Shown: one piece after another, positions 36,535 through 47,736 of the stretch | Position numbering within the stretch: the first letter of the stretch is position 1 | Layout: the number at the start of each line of letters is the position of its first letter | Source of the DNA: Alnus glutinosa | Taxonomy: Eukaryota > Streptophyta > Magnoliopsida > Fagales > Betulaceae | Length of the DNA stretch: 64,000 nucleotides | Assembly (NCBI RefSeq): GCF_958979055.1 | Contig: NC_084891.1 | Location: forward strand, 25,629,501-25,693,500 | Reading direction: 5' to 3' | The notes under the pieces: model-generated | Told to the model about the DNA's origin: nothing | Databases searched by the model: none | The model's input: the letters and a program-made list of their open reading frames with translations, nothing else | Made by a program: the position numbers and the translations under genes

Positions 36535-37272
36535 ATACCGATGGTGGTGAAACGAAAATCAAAAAAGGAAAAAAATAATAATGAAAAAAGAAGAAGAAGA
36601 ATGAAAAGAGGCGTGTGTAATTTAAGTTACTAGTAGAAAAAGGATTGGCTAATGTTGGGCCCAACCAAATTTAACTCTGGGGAACAATGATGGTGAAGGA
36701 TGAGGGATGGATGGATGGCGCTCCTAATGTTGAGAGAGAACTTCCTTTCTTTGCCATTCAAATTGGAGGGTGTAAATATAGCCTGTGTGGCTGTGTGATG
36801 TAATCATAATTGGAGTGCTTTAGCTAGAAAAAAGAGGTGAAAAAGAAAAAAGACAGGTGTGAGTTGGCTAGAAAATTGAAAGTGGGTTAAAATGGAAGAT
36901 GTGTGTGAGTGTGTGCTCTTGCAATTCTTTGTTGTATATATTGCTGTATATAAGGGAGGCAGGCCTATGTTTCATTTTAATATCGTGTAAATAATGAGAT
37001 AATTGTAAATATTTTGTGAATACTAAGATGCTCTCCCTCTCTCAATCATCATTATTGTGTTATGGCCTCTTTTGAAGAATGAAAGCAGTGTGGAAGAGGC
37101 GGCAACTTGGGAACAAGTTGAAGTCCTTAATAAAACAGGAGGAAAACTGAAACAGAGGATTTACTGATGCAAATATCCAGTATCTTAAAGGACAAGGGAG
37201 TTGCATTATCGAAATCTCTGCAATGGTATTGAGAGCCGACAACCACTAATGCGCGTTTTGTTACAGACTTAT

Positions 37273-37479
37273 ATCCTACGGCAGAAGAAGTCTTGCAGTA
37301 GCAAGACTCTCTTAATTTAGAATAATAATATATAATTTAAATCCTAATCTTAATCTCAATGTTTATCAATAAAGATAACTTCTTATTTCTAAGTTATTCT
37401 AATCTTAAAGTCCTAATGGAATTATACATTTCTTATTTTGAATTAACTTGCTATTGCAAGATTCTTTCTGCCGTAGGAT
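37273..37479. mobile_element. 207-bp MITE
   Basis: The ends are inverted repeats: ATCCTACGGCAGAAGAAGTC on the left and ATCCTACGGCAGAAAGAATC on the reverse complement of the right. Similarity continues to about 33 bp. The interior is AT-rich and non-coding. Confidence 0.7.
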
Positions 37480-37857
37480 GTTGACCTTATTTACTTATTT
37501 AACTTTTTTTGCAATAACAAGCTCTTGAAGTCCCCTTTCTGCAGCAATCTCCAAGCTTAGGAATATATGCATATGTTGACCTGAGATGCTTGGTCTCACC
37601 CACCGAATACAACGGGTGGCCAACAAGTCTGGGGTGTTCAAAATTCTTTGGTATTGAAAAAAGAAAGTTTGCCGATCTTGAAAGTCATTTAAGTTGGGGC
37701 GTCATTGGGTCACAATTTTTTTATTATTATCCTTGGTGAAGGGTCAAGGATAAAAAGAAAGACGAGTGAAAGAGAATAAGGATATTTAACAATTCATTTG
37801 CTCGAACAAGTATCGGGCGGTTTGCCTTTCAGTTTGGGCAACTGGACTCAAGAGAAA

Positions 37858-37940
37858 CATTTTCATAACAATCCAGACAACAAATTGTTGATAGAAATAT
37901 TCTCATAACAATTCAGACAACAAATTGTTGAGAATCTCAA
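37858..37940 (+). repeat. Tandem duplication, ~42-bp unit
   Basis: CATAACAATCCAGACAACAA and CATAACAATTCAGACAACAA head two consecutive near-identical units, each ending in ATTGTTGA. No function is evident. Confidence 0.7.
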
Positions 37941-38120
37941 TCTAGCCGGTACTCATAGAAACGGTACAAAAGATAGTGAACCAAAGCAATCATGTCCATC
38001 TTTTTCCTAATAGATAGTACTAGCCTCCTAGGTTGTTAGTTTCCCCTCCCAGTAAGAATGGAATGGTATGAAAGAAAGAAATCCAATAAGAATGAGGGTG
38101 TAATACTATTTTTCGTAAAC

Positions 38121-38661
38121 TTAGGGCTCGTTTAGTTTGCAAAATAGATCTTGAAATGGAATAACTATTTATTGGAATAACCATTCTTTTATTTGATAGG
38201 GAATCTATTGGGAATAATTTCTTTGAGGAATAGATAACTTTTTTTTTTTTTTTTTTTTTTAAAAAAAACCATTTATTTTATTTTATTTTAACCCTTCAAC
38301 CCTTCAAAAAATAAAAAAAATAAAAAAAGAATTGTTGTGGGTGGCCGGCCGGCCACAGTAAAACCTAGGGTTGGTGCGACCACTCCCGGTGAATTGGCCG
38401 CCACTAGGTTCTTCATAATGGGTAGCCGGCCACCCACAACAATTAAACATTTTCTTTTTCTTTATAATTTTAGTTTTAGAAAAAATAAAAAATCATGCGG
38501 AAATTTTTTTAGTAATTTTGATTCAATTCCAATCATGGCATATAATTTGTCACCAAACTAAGAAATATAAATAACTATTCAATTCCACACTCCTTCATAC
38601 CCAGTAATAATTATTCATTTTTCTAATTGAATACTCATTTCGCATACCAAACGACACCTTA
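38121..38661. mobile_element. MITE-like element with a perfect inner inverted repeat
   Basis: Outer ends GGGCTCGTTTAGTTTGC and, reverse-complemented, AGGTGTCGTTTGGTATGC resemble hAT-type MITE termini. Inside, AATTGTTGTGGGTGGCCGGC at 38330-38349 recurs as an exact inverted copy at 38425-38444. This GC-rich hairpin sits in AT-rich DNA. No coding sequence is supported. Confidence 0.5.
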
Positions 38662-39446
38662 TTACTCCGATCTATTAAGCATACATGTGAACATTAAAGG
38701 TAAAAATTACCAAATACTACCTCTAATTATATTAAACTCAAAAGGTCAAAAACTATTTGTTAATACAAGCCCATGACAATTCCCCAACTCCTATATTTGC
38801 CATCTTTAAAAGATCCTTAAATTTGTTATAATTTATTTACTGTATCTCACTTAATTATAATATACATTGGGTAATTATTGTTCAAACCTTATCCATATTA
38901 TCTCTTCAATCCTAGACACATTTTGTTGTACAAAACATCTAAGCATAGAGTAATATTGTTAACACATTTTGTTAATTTTGTTGGACATAACATCCTATCC
39001 ATAATATCTCAGCAATATTCAAGTTATAAGCCTGAGCCATTGGAGTAATATTTCTAAGCATAGCAGCAGAAAAATGGCTCCTTTTCAGTTTTCATTCTTT
39101 GCTAACAGCAGTGATTCCTGTTTTGTGCAAATTTAGAAAAGGGTGGGAATCAAAATAAGACAATGCCCTCTCTTTTTGCTAGGTAGCCAAACTAGCAAAA
39201 GCCAAGACCTGCCACGTGGAAACAACCCATTAGAGGCCTCCAAAATTAGAGCTTTTCAAAGGATCCAGCACCTGTACAGCGTACTAGTGGCGAAATATCC
39301 TCCCCTCCATGCCTATGTCTATAGCCTGGCATTTTACCAAGCTGTGTTTCTCTTTTGCCTTCTTTTCCTTTGCATCCCCACCACCATCATCGTCACGGTT
39401 TTTCTCCAATGGTTTGCATTGCTTGTCATTAACTACTTTTCTCTAT

Positions 39447-39477
39447 AGAGAGAGAGAGACAGAGAGAGAGAGAGAGA
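39447..39477 (+). repeat. GA-repeat leader abutting the NET2 start codon
   Basis: An (AG)n tract with one C interruption ends directly at the ATG. It would be part of the 5' untranslated leader. GAGA-type tracts are common in plant core promoters and leaders. Confidence 0.7.
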
Positions 39478-42400
39478 ATGTTGCAGAGAGCAGCAAGCAA
39501 TGCATATTCATGGTGGTGGGCAAGCCACATCAGGACAAAGCAGTCAAGATGGCTAGAAGAAAACCTCCAAGGTATGCATGTCGATTTTTTTTTTCTTCTT
39601 ATGTACTATTTATCAATCTGGGTGTTTCTCAGTTCTCATGAACTCTTAAAAATAAGCTTTTAGAATAAGTGGTAATTTAAAATCGTATCGGAGTTAAAAA
39701 GATCATGAGTTTGACCCCTACATTCATAATTCAACCCCACAATTTCGGTTAAACGTTCCACATGCTGGCCTTACTTGTTGAGTGAGAGTTTGAGCTGATA
39801 CGTGAAGGAGAATGTTAGAATATAAATTAAATTATTAAATTTATTATTTCTTATTAATCTAAGCTTTAGGATAAGTGGCTATTTTCTGTTGGTTTGGATT
39901 CACTCATATTTAGTTATGCCTCTTTATGTTCAATTCTCTTTTGAATGCTTAGAAGTTTCTCAGTTTCTCCTATAACTTTCCTCTATTCCCTTGCATTCAT
40001 TCGTTCTTCACTGGTTTCCTTTTGATATAAAAGAAAGATATGTGTCCACATCAGTGACAGCCCCGGATATATTCTCAGAAATTCTTCACCAGTTGGTTAT
40101 AATGCCTTCTGTCAAAGCCTATATCTAGAAGACTAGCTCAAAAGAGCACCAATTTATAATGGTTAAGAAACTACTGGACTATTTCATTGCTTTTGAATTT
40201 GTACCTGAATGTCCCCATTGGGTAATATAGATCTTTCTTTTGTAAGAAGAAATGACATGCATTTTCAAAATTAACAGATTTGGAGGAGAAGGTGAGAGAG
40301 ACGCTCAAAATCATTAACAATGATGGGGACTCCTTTGCACAGAAGGCAGAAATGTACTACAAGAGCAGGCCGGAGCTCATAAACTTTGTGGAAGAAGCCT
40401 TCCGGGCATACCGAGCTTTGGCAGAGAGATATGATCACCTGTCAAAAGAGCTGCAAAGTGCCAACCGCACCATTGCCACAGTTTTCCCCGAGCGTGCTCA
40501 GTATGCAATGGATGATGATGACGATGATGAAGAAAATCTCCCTGGAACATCCACTTCTTCCACTTATCCAAACAAACCCATCAAGGATGTTGAGGCTGTT
40601 CTTAAACCAAACATCCCAAAAGTCCCCAAGATTCCAGAGAAAGATTTCAGGAGCCAATCTATGTTGGTCTCAAGGAAGGGACCGCTTAAGAGAGCTGCTA
40701 GTTCTGCTAAAGCTGCTGTAATTCCAGGTTCAGGGATGAGCAAAAGTGAGGCATTACATGATATTGATAAACTTCAGAAAGAAATTTTGGCACTACAAAC
40801 TGAGAAGGAGTTTGTACAAAGCTTGTATGACCGCGTTAATGTAAAGTATTTTGAAATTGAAAAACAAATCACTGATATGCAGAAAAGAGTCTGCAGCTTG
40901 CAGGGTGAGTTTGGCATAGACATTGTTATAGATGATGATGAAGCTCGAACTTTGATGGCTACCACAGCTCTAAAATCATGTGAACAGACCTTGGTTAAGT
41001 TGCAAGAGAAACAAGAGCAATCAGTGGAAGATGCAAGAGTAGAGCACAAAAGGATTAAGGAAGTTCATGAGAAGTTTAAGACAATCAAAAATGAATTTAT
41101 TTCCAAACAAACAGATGGTGAGGAGAGCACAGGACTGGAATTGAAGAACATAGACCAAGAGATCACTGGCAAGGAACAAGAGAGACATGACGTGGAAGTG
41201 CAAGAGGAGAACATTAAGGAACAAGTTGATGTGAATTCAAGAACATCGCTGACTATGATGGAACTGGCAGAGAAGATTGATGAACTTGTAAAAAAGGTTG
41301 TTACTTTGGAAACTGCTGTCTCTTCTCAGACTGCTTTGGTAGAGACACTAAGGTCAGAAACAGATGAACTTCAGGAACACATTCAAAGATTGGAAGGGGA
41401 TAAGGAGACTCTTGTTGAGAGTTCAGAAATTATGGGAAACAAGTTAAAAGAGTTGGAGGAGGAGCTGCGGAGAGTTAAAAATATCAACATAAGTTTGGAA
41501 GACAAAAATAACAATCTGCAAACACATTTCACTGAAGCTAGTAGTGACCTTGATAATCTTTCTGGGAAATTGCAAGGTGTGGAGCAGGATAAGGAGGATG
41601 GGGATACAGGATTGTTCCAGGAAGTGATCAAAGCTGTTCCTGATGCCAAACCAGAAAAAGGGTCGGACGAAGATAGAGAAAAGATGGCAGAAAAGGAAGA
41701 GAAGAAGGACGATGACATTCCGGCTTTCGGTAATTCCGCCGGAGTTGAAGAAGAAAAGCAGACTGACACTAGAAATGACCTCCTTTTGATGCCTGAAAAC
41801 CCTCGGGAACTAATGCAGCAGGAGAAAGATGAGAAGAAAGATTCATCTGAGACAGTAGACAGTAATCTATCAGTTGAGCCAGAGGAATTAGAGGCAGAGG
41901 AGGAAGAAGATCAACCTATCTGGAAGAAGATGTTTGTAAAGGGGTTAGAGGACAGAGAAAAGATTCTGCTCGATGAGTACACTTCAGTTCTTGGTAATAA
42001 TAAGTCATTAAGGAAGAAGCTTGGTGAAGTGGAGAAGAAAAACAAGGATAGCATCTTTGAACTGGCAATGCAGATAAGAGAACTGAAGAGTGCTGCTGCC
42101 TCAAAAGATGAGGTGATCCAATCTTTACTTCAGAAATTAAGCTGCCCACAACCAAGCACAAATACCAAACCAGAATACAAATATATGAATCAGGAAAGCG
42201 TTAGTCAAGCAGCTACCTCAGAGGCCTCTAATATCCAACCTTCAAATTCCGATCCAAAGACACTTTCTGATTTATTTCGTAATGAATCTACAGAAACAAT
42301 AGGCGAATCACCCGCAAAGGAGGACGAAAGAAACATCAAGGTAAATCAGGTTGATCACCACCATGCTGCTTCAACTATTGAAGAAAAGTTCCGTTCCGAC

Positions 42401-43069
42401 ATTGATGATCTGCTGGAGGAAAATCTGGAGTTTTGGCTGAGGTTTAGCACTTCGGTTCATCAGATACAAAAGTTCCAGAATTCAATCCAGGATTTGCATG
42501 CAGAGTTGCAGAAACTAAAGGATAAGAAGCAAGAAGGAAGTGGCAAAAACCAATCATCAAAATCAGAAATCAAACCCATATACAGACACCTGAGAGAGAT
42601 ACAAACTGAACTGTCTTTATGGTTGGAACATAATGCAGTACTAAAAGACGATCTGCTTAGCAGATTCTCATCCTTATGCATCATTCAAGAAAAGTTATCA
42701 AAAATGTCCAAGGCAGATTCTGCAGAAGAAAAGACAGAGCTTAGTGCATATCAAGCTGCAAAGTTTCAAGGAGAGGTTCTCAACATGAAACAGGAGAACA
42801 GCAAGGTCTCCAATGAACTGCAAACAGGCCTCAATAGTGTGACAGCACTGAAGGATGACGTTGAGAAGACCCTGGCGCAGCTGGACGAGGAACTTGGGAT
42901 TTCAGCGTCAAAGAAATACTTAAGAAGTCAGCCTAGAATTCCCTTAAGGTCTTTCTTATTTGGGGTTAAGTTGAAGAAGCAAAAGCCTTCAATCCCTTCA
43001 ATCTTCCCATGTGGGAATCCGGCATTGCAGAAACAGTACAGTGATCTAGCGGCTGGACTCTACTTGTAG
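39478..43069 (+). CDS. NET2: NETWORKED 2-type actin-binding protein (KIP1-like)
   Basis: Two exons, 39478-39571 and 40278-43069, joined in phase (Gln-31, Asp-32), encode 961 aa. The N-terminal NAB domain (about residues 10-95) starts SWWWASHIRTKQSRWLEENL and continues through YYKSRPELINFVEEAFRAYR to AERYDHLSKELQSANR. NAB binds F-actin directly and defines the plant NET family. The long remainder is charged coiled coil, with acidic runs DDDDDDEEN and EEEEDQPIWKKMF, and ends in PSIFPCGNPALQKQYSDLAA. Split NAB exon plus one giant exon, and length, match the NET2 clade. Arabidopsis NET2 proteins are pollen-expressed and NET2A links actin to PRK receptor kinases at the pollen-tube membrane. That this copy is pollen-specific is inference. 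The ATG at 39478 follows a GA-rich leader immediately. Confidence 0.92.
39650..39890 (+). mobile_element. TRIM-like relic in NET2 intron 1
   Basis: Related to the element at 236-502 but in the opposite orientation. AAGCTTTTAGAATAAGTGG near 39655 and AAGCTTTAGGATAAGTGG near 39861 are the paired terminal-repeat ends. TCGTATCGGAG follows the first as a degenerate primer-binding site. The second is headed TGTTAGAATATAAATTAAAT after a purine run. Confidence 0.5.
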
Positions 43070-43321
43070 ATTAGCCATTCTGTACTTGTTTTCCTTTGTT
43101 TCATTTACTTTATACTTTATAGTTTCCAAAAATTATTGATTGTCACCTTCTTCCTTGATTCTGATAGTCGAATACATTCAAAACAACCCGCTTTCTGTCT
43201 AGACGATCCCTCTAGAAGAGAAAGGGCATATAATTGTGCAGGACTAAAATCTGCTAATACTATGGCCAAAAAGATGTCTCACTTTCATAATCTAAAATAA
43301 CAAAGATACAACTGATAAAAA

Positions 43322-43368
<47 letters not shown>

Positions 43369-43801
43369 GAAAAGAAAAGAAAGACAAATATATATATATG
43401 GAAGGGGTAAATGTAGTTTCTCCAATTTTTGTTGAGGAACCTAATTTCAGGTTTTTATGCAAAAATTTTTGGAAAAATACTTTCATTACCCGCTCCTTGC
43501 CAGGACGGTTTCCTGCCTGCATACAATATGTCATATGCGAAGAATTTCTGTTTTCCTTTTCTTTTCTTTTTACAGAACTCGAAGGATATTCCATCTTTGA
43601 ATGATGGAGTGCATTGAGCACTAGTAGCAGCCCTACAAGTGGTTCTATTCTCTAAAATAGGAAAAATTTTAAAAAAGTTACAAAAAATGACACCACAGTA
43701 GTTATCCTATTATTCATGCACCTCCTTGAGAAACTACAGTGCTTCCCAATACATTAGGTAGCACTGTAGTTACCCAATAAATTATTTTAATAAAAAAATA
43801 C
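43070..43801. other. Spacer downstream of NET2
   Basis: Contains the NET2 3' untranslated region and a long A-run at about 43326-43360. An 11-bp inverted repeat ACTACAGTGCT/AGCACTGTAGT (43733-43743, 43760-43770) lies just left of the glycosyltransferase remnant. No gene is supported. Confidence 0.55.
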
Positions 43802-44225
43802 ATGGCTCTCAAGAACACCATCTCTTCTTCTCAACGCTCAACCCCCACTCTCTTCCTCTCACTCACCACCCTTCTCTTCACCTTTTCCTCTGAATCCCGC
43901 CTCTCCTCCGAATTCAACCGCCAAATCACTCCCACCCACCTCCCCAAAAACCTCCAATTCCCTTCCTATCCCGAGAACCCGATGATCAAGCAATACAATG
44001 CCGAGTACTGGATCACCGGGTCTTCGATGTAGAGGAATGTCGTTTTTGTGCCGTTCTTTGCGAGGTTGAGCACGGAATTGCAGCTGGGAACGGCGAAGGG
44101 GGCGTTTAGGAAGAAGGTGGGGAACGAAGACTATGAGAGGCAACGGCAGGTTGTGGATTTGGTGAGGGGAACTCCAACTTGGAAGTGGTTCGGTGGGCGC
44201 GACCACGTCTTTGTTCTAACTGGTT
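43802..44225 (+). pseudogene. GT47 exostosin-like glycosyltransferase fragment
   Basis: A start-like frame encodes MALKNTISSSQ... through NPMIKQYNAEYWITG. The next recognisable piece, VFDVEE near 44021-44038, is in another frame. The original frame then resumes with VVFVPFFARLSTELQLG, NEDYERQRQVVDLV and GGRDHVFVLT and stops matching near 44218. Order and wording match the N-terminal part of plant GT47 (ARAD-like) arabinosyltransferase-family proteins. A segment after WITG is missing, the frame shifts, a TAG stop interrupts it at about 44029 and the whole catalytic C terminus is absent. It is a dead partial copy. Confidence 0.75.
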
Positions 44226-44782
44226 GTTCATGGCTGATTTTTTCTTGTGGTATTGGATATTGATGGGTTGTGCGTGGACTGATTTGGGAGGTGGGTTGTA
44301 CGTGGGGGGAGAGAGATCAGGTGGAGAAGAGAGGGGGTGCGTTAGGGGATCATTTTAGTTGCAGAGGAGGCCAAAATGCAGAGAAATTTTTGGAATAAAG
44401 TTAAAAGGAAAAAATGTAAATGATATATATATATATTATTTTAATATATAAGAAAAGATAAAGGAAAGTTGTTGTGGTGTGTTTTTGTATATAGGAAAAA
44501 AATAAAAAAATAAAAAGTGATTTGATTCCCTAAATTTTCCTTAAAATAGAGAATATGGTTGAGAATCTGCTGCTACTGCTCTCACGCCGAACAAAATGAG
44601 CAAACTTTACATCAATGATGGATATACTCATCTCATCATTTAATTTCCACAAAATTCTCTACTAACATCTAAATTTACACAATTTCCTAAACACAAATCA
44701 AAATAGAAACAAACAAGATTCTCTTAATTCTGCACAAGTTAATTTAACCTTCTTCACCCCCCCTTCAATCTCATTCTCAGCC
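44226..44782. other. Spacer between GT47 remnant and DRMY1-type gene
   Basis: This G-rich then AT-rich sequence should include the 3' untranslated region of the minus-strand Myb gene. No gene is seen. Confidence 0.5.
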
Positions 44783-47694
44783 TCATTTTTTTATTAAAAC
44801 CTCCAGCTGTTCACCGCATCCATCTGCTACCGTGTTTGGCAAATCTGCCTCTTTCTCATTTGTGCCTTGATTCTGACAATTCACCTCAACTGCAGACTGA
44901 ATGTCACCTCTAACTGGTGAACCCATCATATCATTATCGTTCATGTTTTGTCTACCTTCAGCACAGTTGTCAATGGCAGCTTTCTCATCACTTTCAGCTG
45001 TCTTCGTGTTGTTCAAAGAACTATTTGGATTATTAACACCATTCAATTGTTTTGTGAACTCTGCTTTATTGTCTGGTGACGGGGCTTTATCTTCTTCAAT
45101 TCGGTCGCTCGACGTGTTTCCTGATACACAAGCTCCATCTTCTTGGACTACTTTGGGTGCATAGCATGACTCAGAAACTTTGATCCCATCTGCAGTCCTA
45201 ACCTCTTGCTTTGGCAGAAGTTCAGAGGGCAGACTAGAACTAACGGCATTAGTCTGTTCAGATGACATATTTGATGGTGTGGCAAAAGCAGATGGAGCCT
45301 GCTGAACTGTTGGCGAGGACGCTTTTACTGAACCAGGATGTGAAGCAGTAATTGTGACAGTGACAGCAGGATAGGACGAACATGGTTTGGCTTCAAGACG
45401 TACGTTAGTTTGGGTCTCTGAGTGAGTTGACACACCGCCGGGCACAGACAATTTGGTCAAAAAACTACCTGTGGATTTGATATGGACAGCATTCTTTGCC
45501 TGGGTAGCCTTGATAAATGATGCAACATCTGATGGAGAAGCAATGCGGGCACCAGCGGCAACTGCAGTTGCTCTTAATGCAGAATCTGAACCAATACTAG
45601 GTTTTGTTGAAGGTTTTATTAAGGATACTTGAGATTTTGCTAGGGAACCCAATGATCCAATGGGAAAGGATTTTGTCGGAATGGAGCCTTCTTGAGACTG
45701 GTCCTGGGCTTGTACAAAGTTGCAGGCAACCATAGCAGCTTCACCAGTTGTAGGAAGAACAGAGTTACTAGTTGCATTTGTTCCAGCTGTTGCCAAATTC
45801 AAGGAGACATCATCCAAATTTTAAACACATACCAAAAACTAATTGCCTTAAAAACACTAGAAGCCAAAAAAATAGTAAGCAATCAATTATGAAAATGAAG
45901 ACAATCATTCAGACAAATTCATCAGAACTTGTACATTCGAAAGTACAGGCATATAGTACTAGACTACTAGTTTAAAGTTTTAGGAACCACCAAACATTTA
46001 TCTTGTCCTCTCAGGCCACATCATATGGTCACCTTGTCAAAATCATATCCAGTCAGTTGAGCAGAAAATTAATAAATTCACACTTCATTTTTCTCCAAAT
46101 TATCAAAAAAAGATATAAGTTCTCTCGACATAATTCAAAACACAGCTAACCGTTGGACCAAGCACCAAAGAAAGTCCAAATATTGGCCTCAAGTAAACAT
46201 AGATGCCTATAATTTCAAAACTGATAAGCATCTTATGTAGGTTTTCAGACAGATGTGTCCCCCATAGAGGTAACACATCCATCAAATAGTCAAGATTCCT
46301 AATTAGGGGGGGTGAAAGAAACATATCTTAGACCTGCAAATAAATCCAAGAAGACTGAAACAGACAGATAAACCATCCAGTACTAGACTACTTGTTATAT
46401 TGTTTGCCAGGCACTCGAATAAATTAAAAATAGAATAAAATGGAGAGGATTACCAGGGCGTATGGCTGTCAAGTTTTTAATTGGCATATCAAGGGCTAGG
46501 GACATTGCATGATGAGCTGCCCGCCGTGCCTCAGAAAGTTGTGAGCCAGTGGAGTTGGATCCCACATTTAAGTTGCCACGCCGCTTCCTAATAATGGCCC
46601 ACCTCTGCATATGCCGGAAAAATCTATAACAATCAGTAGAATATAAAGAAAAAAATGCAGAAAAATGAAGAAATGAAGAAAGAAAGCTCTAAGGGTGTAC
46701 AGAGGTTTGAGTTTCACTGGCATGATACATCCTACCACGTTCAGAAAATTATCTTGATTATTAGTAGAACAAAGGTCAGGGCAAACAACGACTACAAACC
46801 CATCACCAAGAGGTAAATGTACAAGGATTCAATTCATTTTAGTAATAAACAAAAACATATAGGATTCATTATGTATCACAATTTCATCGCTACATTATAA
46901 TGAATGTATTGATTTGGTCGACCTGATATGATAATAGAAAAGACAAAACAAAGTAAAGACATTATAACAAAGTGATTTTCACAATATCCACTAATGAAAA
47001 ACAAAAACAAATAAAAGATGAAAAATTCCGTTTGTCGGGATTTGAACACGGGAGAACTGGGTGAAACCCAGACATCCTGGCCGGCCTAGATGACAATGGA
47101 TCTTTATAGAACAGAAACTAAGTTTCAATCAATGCAACTGACAAAACTCATCTACTTTTTTTAAAAAATAAAAATAAAAATTATTACTTATCAAAAAAAA
47201 AAAAAACTGACAAAACTCATCTACGTCATAAAAGAGAGTTACATGAGCAAATAGTATAAGCATAACCGTTCTCCTAAAAGTGGTCTCATATTATCCAACT
47301 CCATATTAAAAGTATTAGTCTTAACTCTATGATCAATATATATTGTTAAAAGCCAGCCTTGCCATTGGAAAGAAAAAAAAATATAAAAAATGTTTCAGCA
47401 TTCTTCAAGACCTACAAAACGATACTTCCAAAACATTTATAACAACAACAACAATGATGAAAAGACAAAACCAGCCATTTGATATCTTATTTTGGAATGC
47501 CCCAGACAGCACAATTGCGGCTCCTTAATACTTTCTCATTTCCTTTTCTTATACTTCATTATTCATAATTTATACCCACCCAAAAGTATTGATCAAAATT
47601 GATTAATATTTTGCAGTCATAAAGCTGAAAATCTATTGTAACATGTTGTAGACAAAAAAAAAATAAAGGCAGTTCAGCTCCTTCAAATATCAAA

Positions 47695-47736
<42 letters not shown>

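Noticed and set aside
41383-41769. 128-codon minus-strand frame inside NET2
   Set aside because: A serine-rich shadow of the coiled-coil coding strand with no motif.
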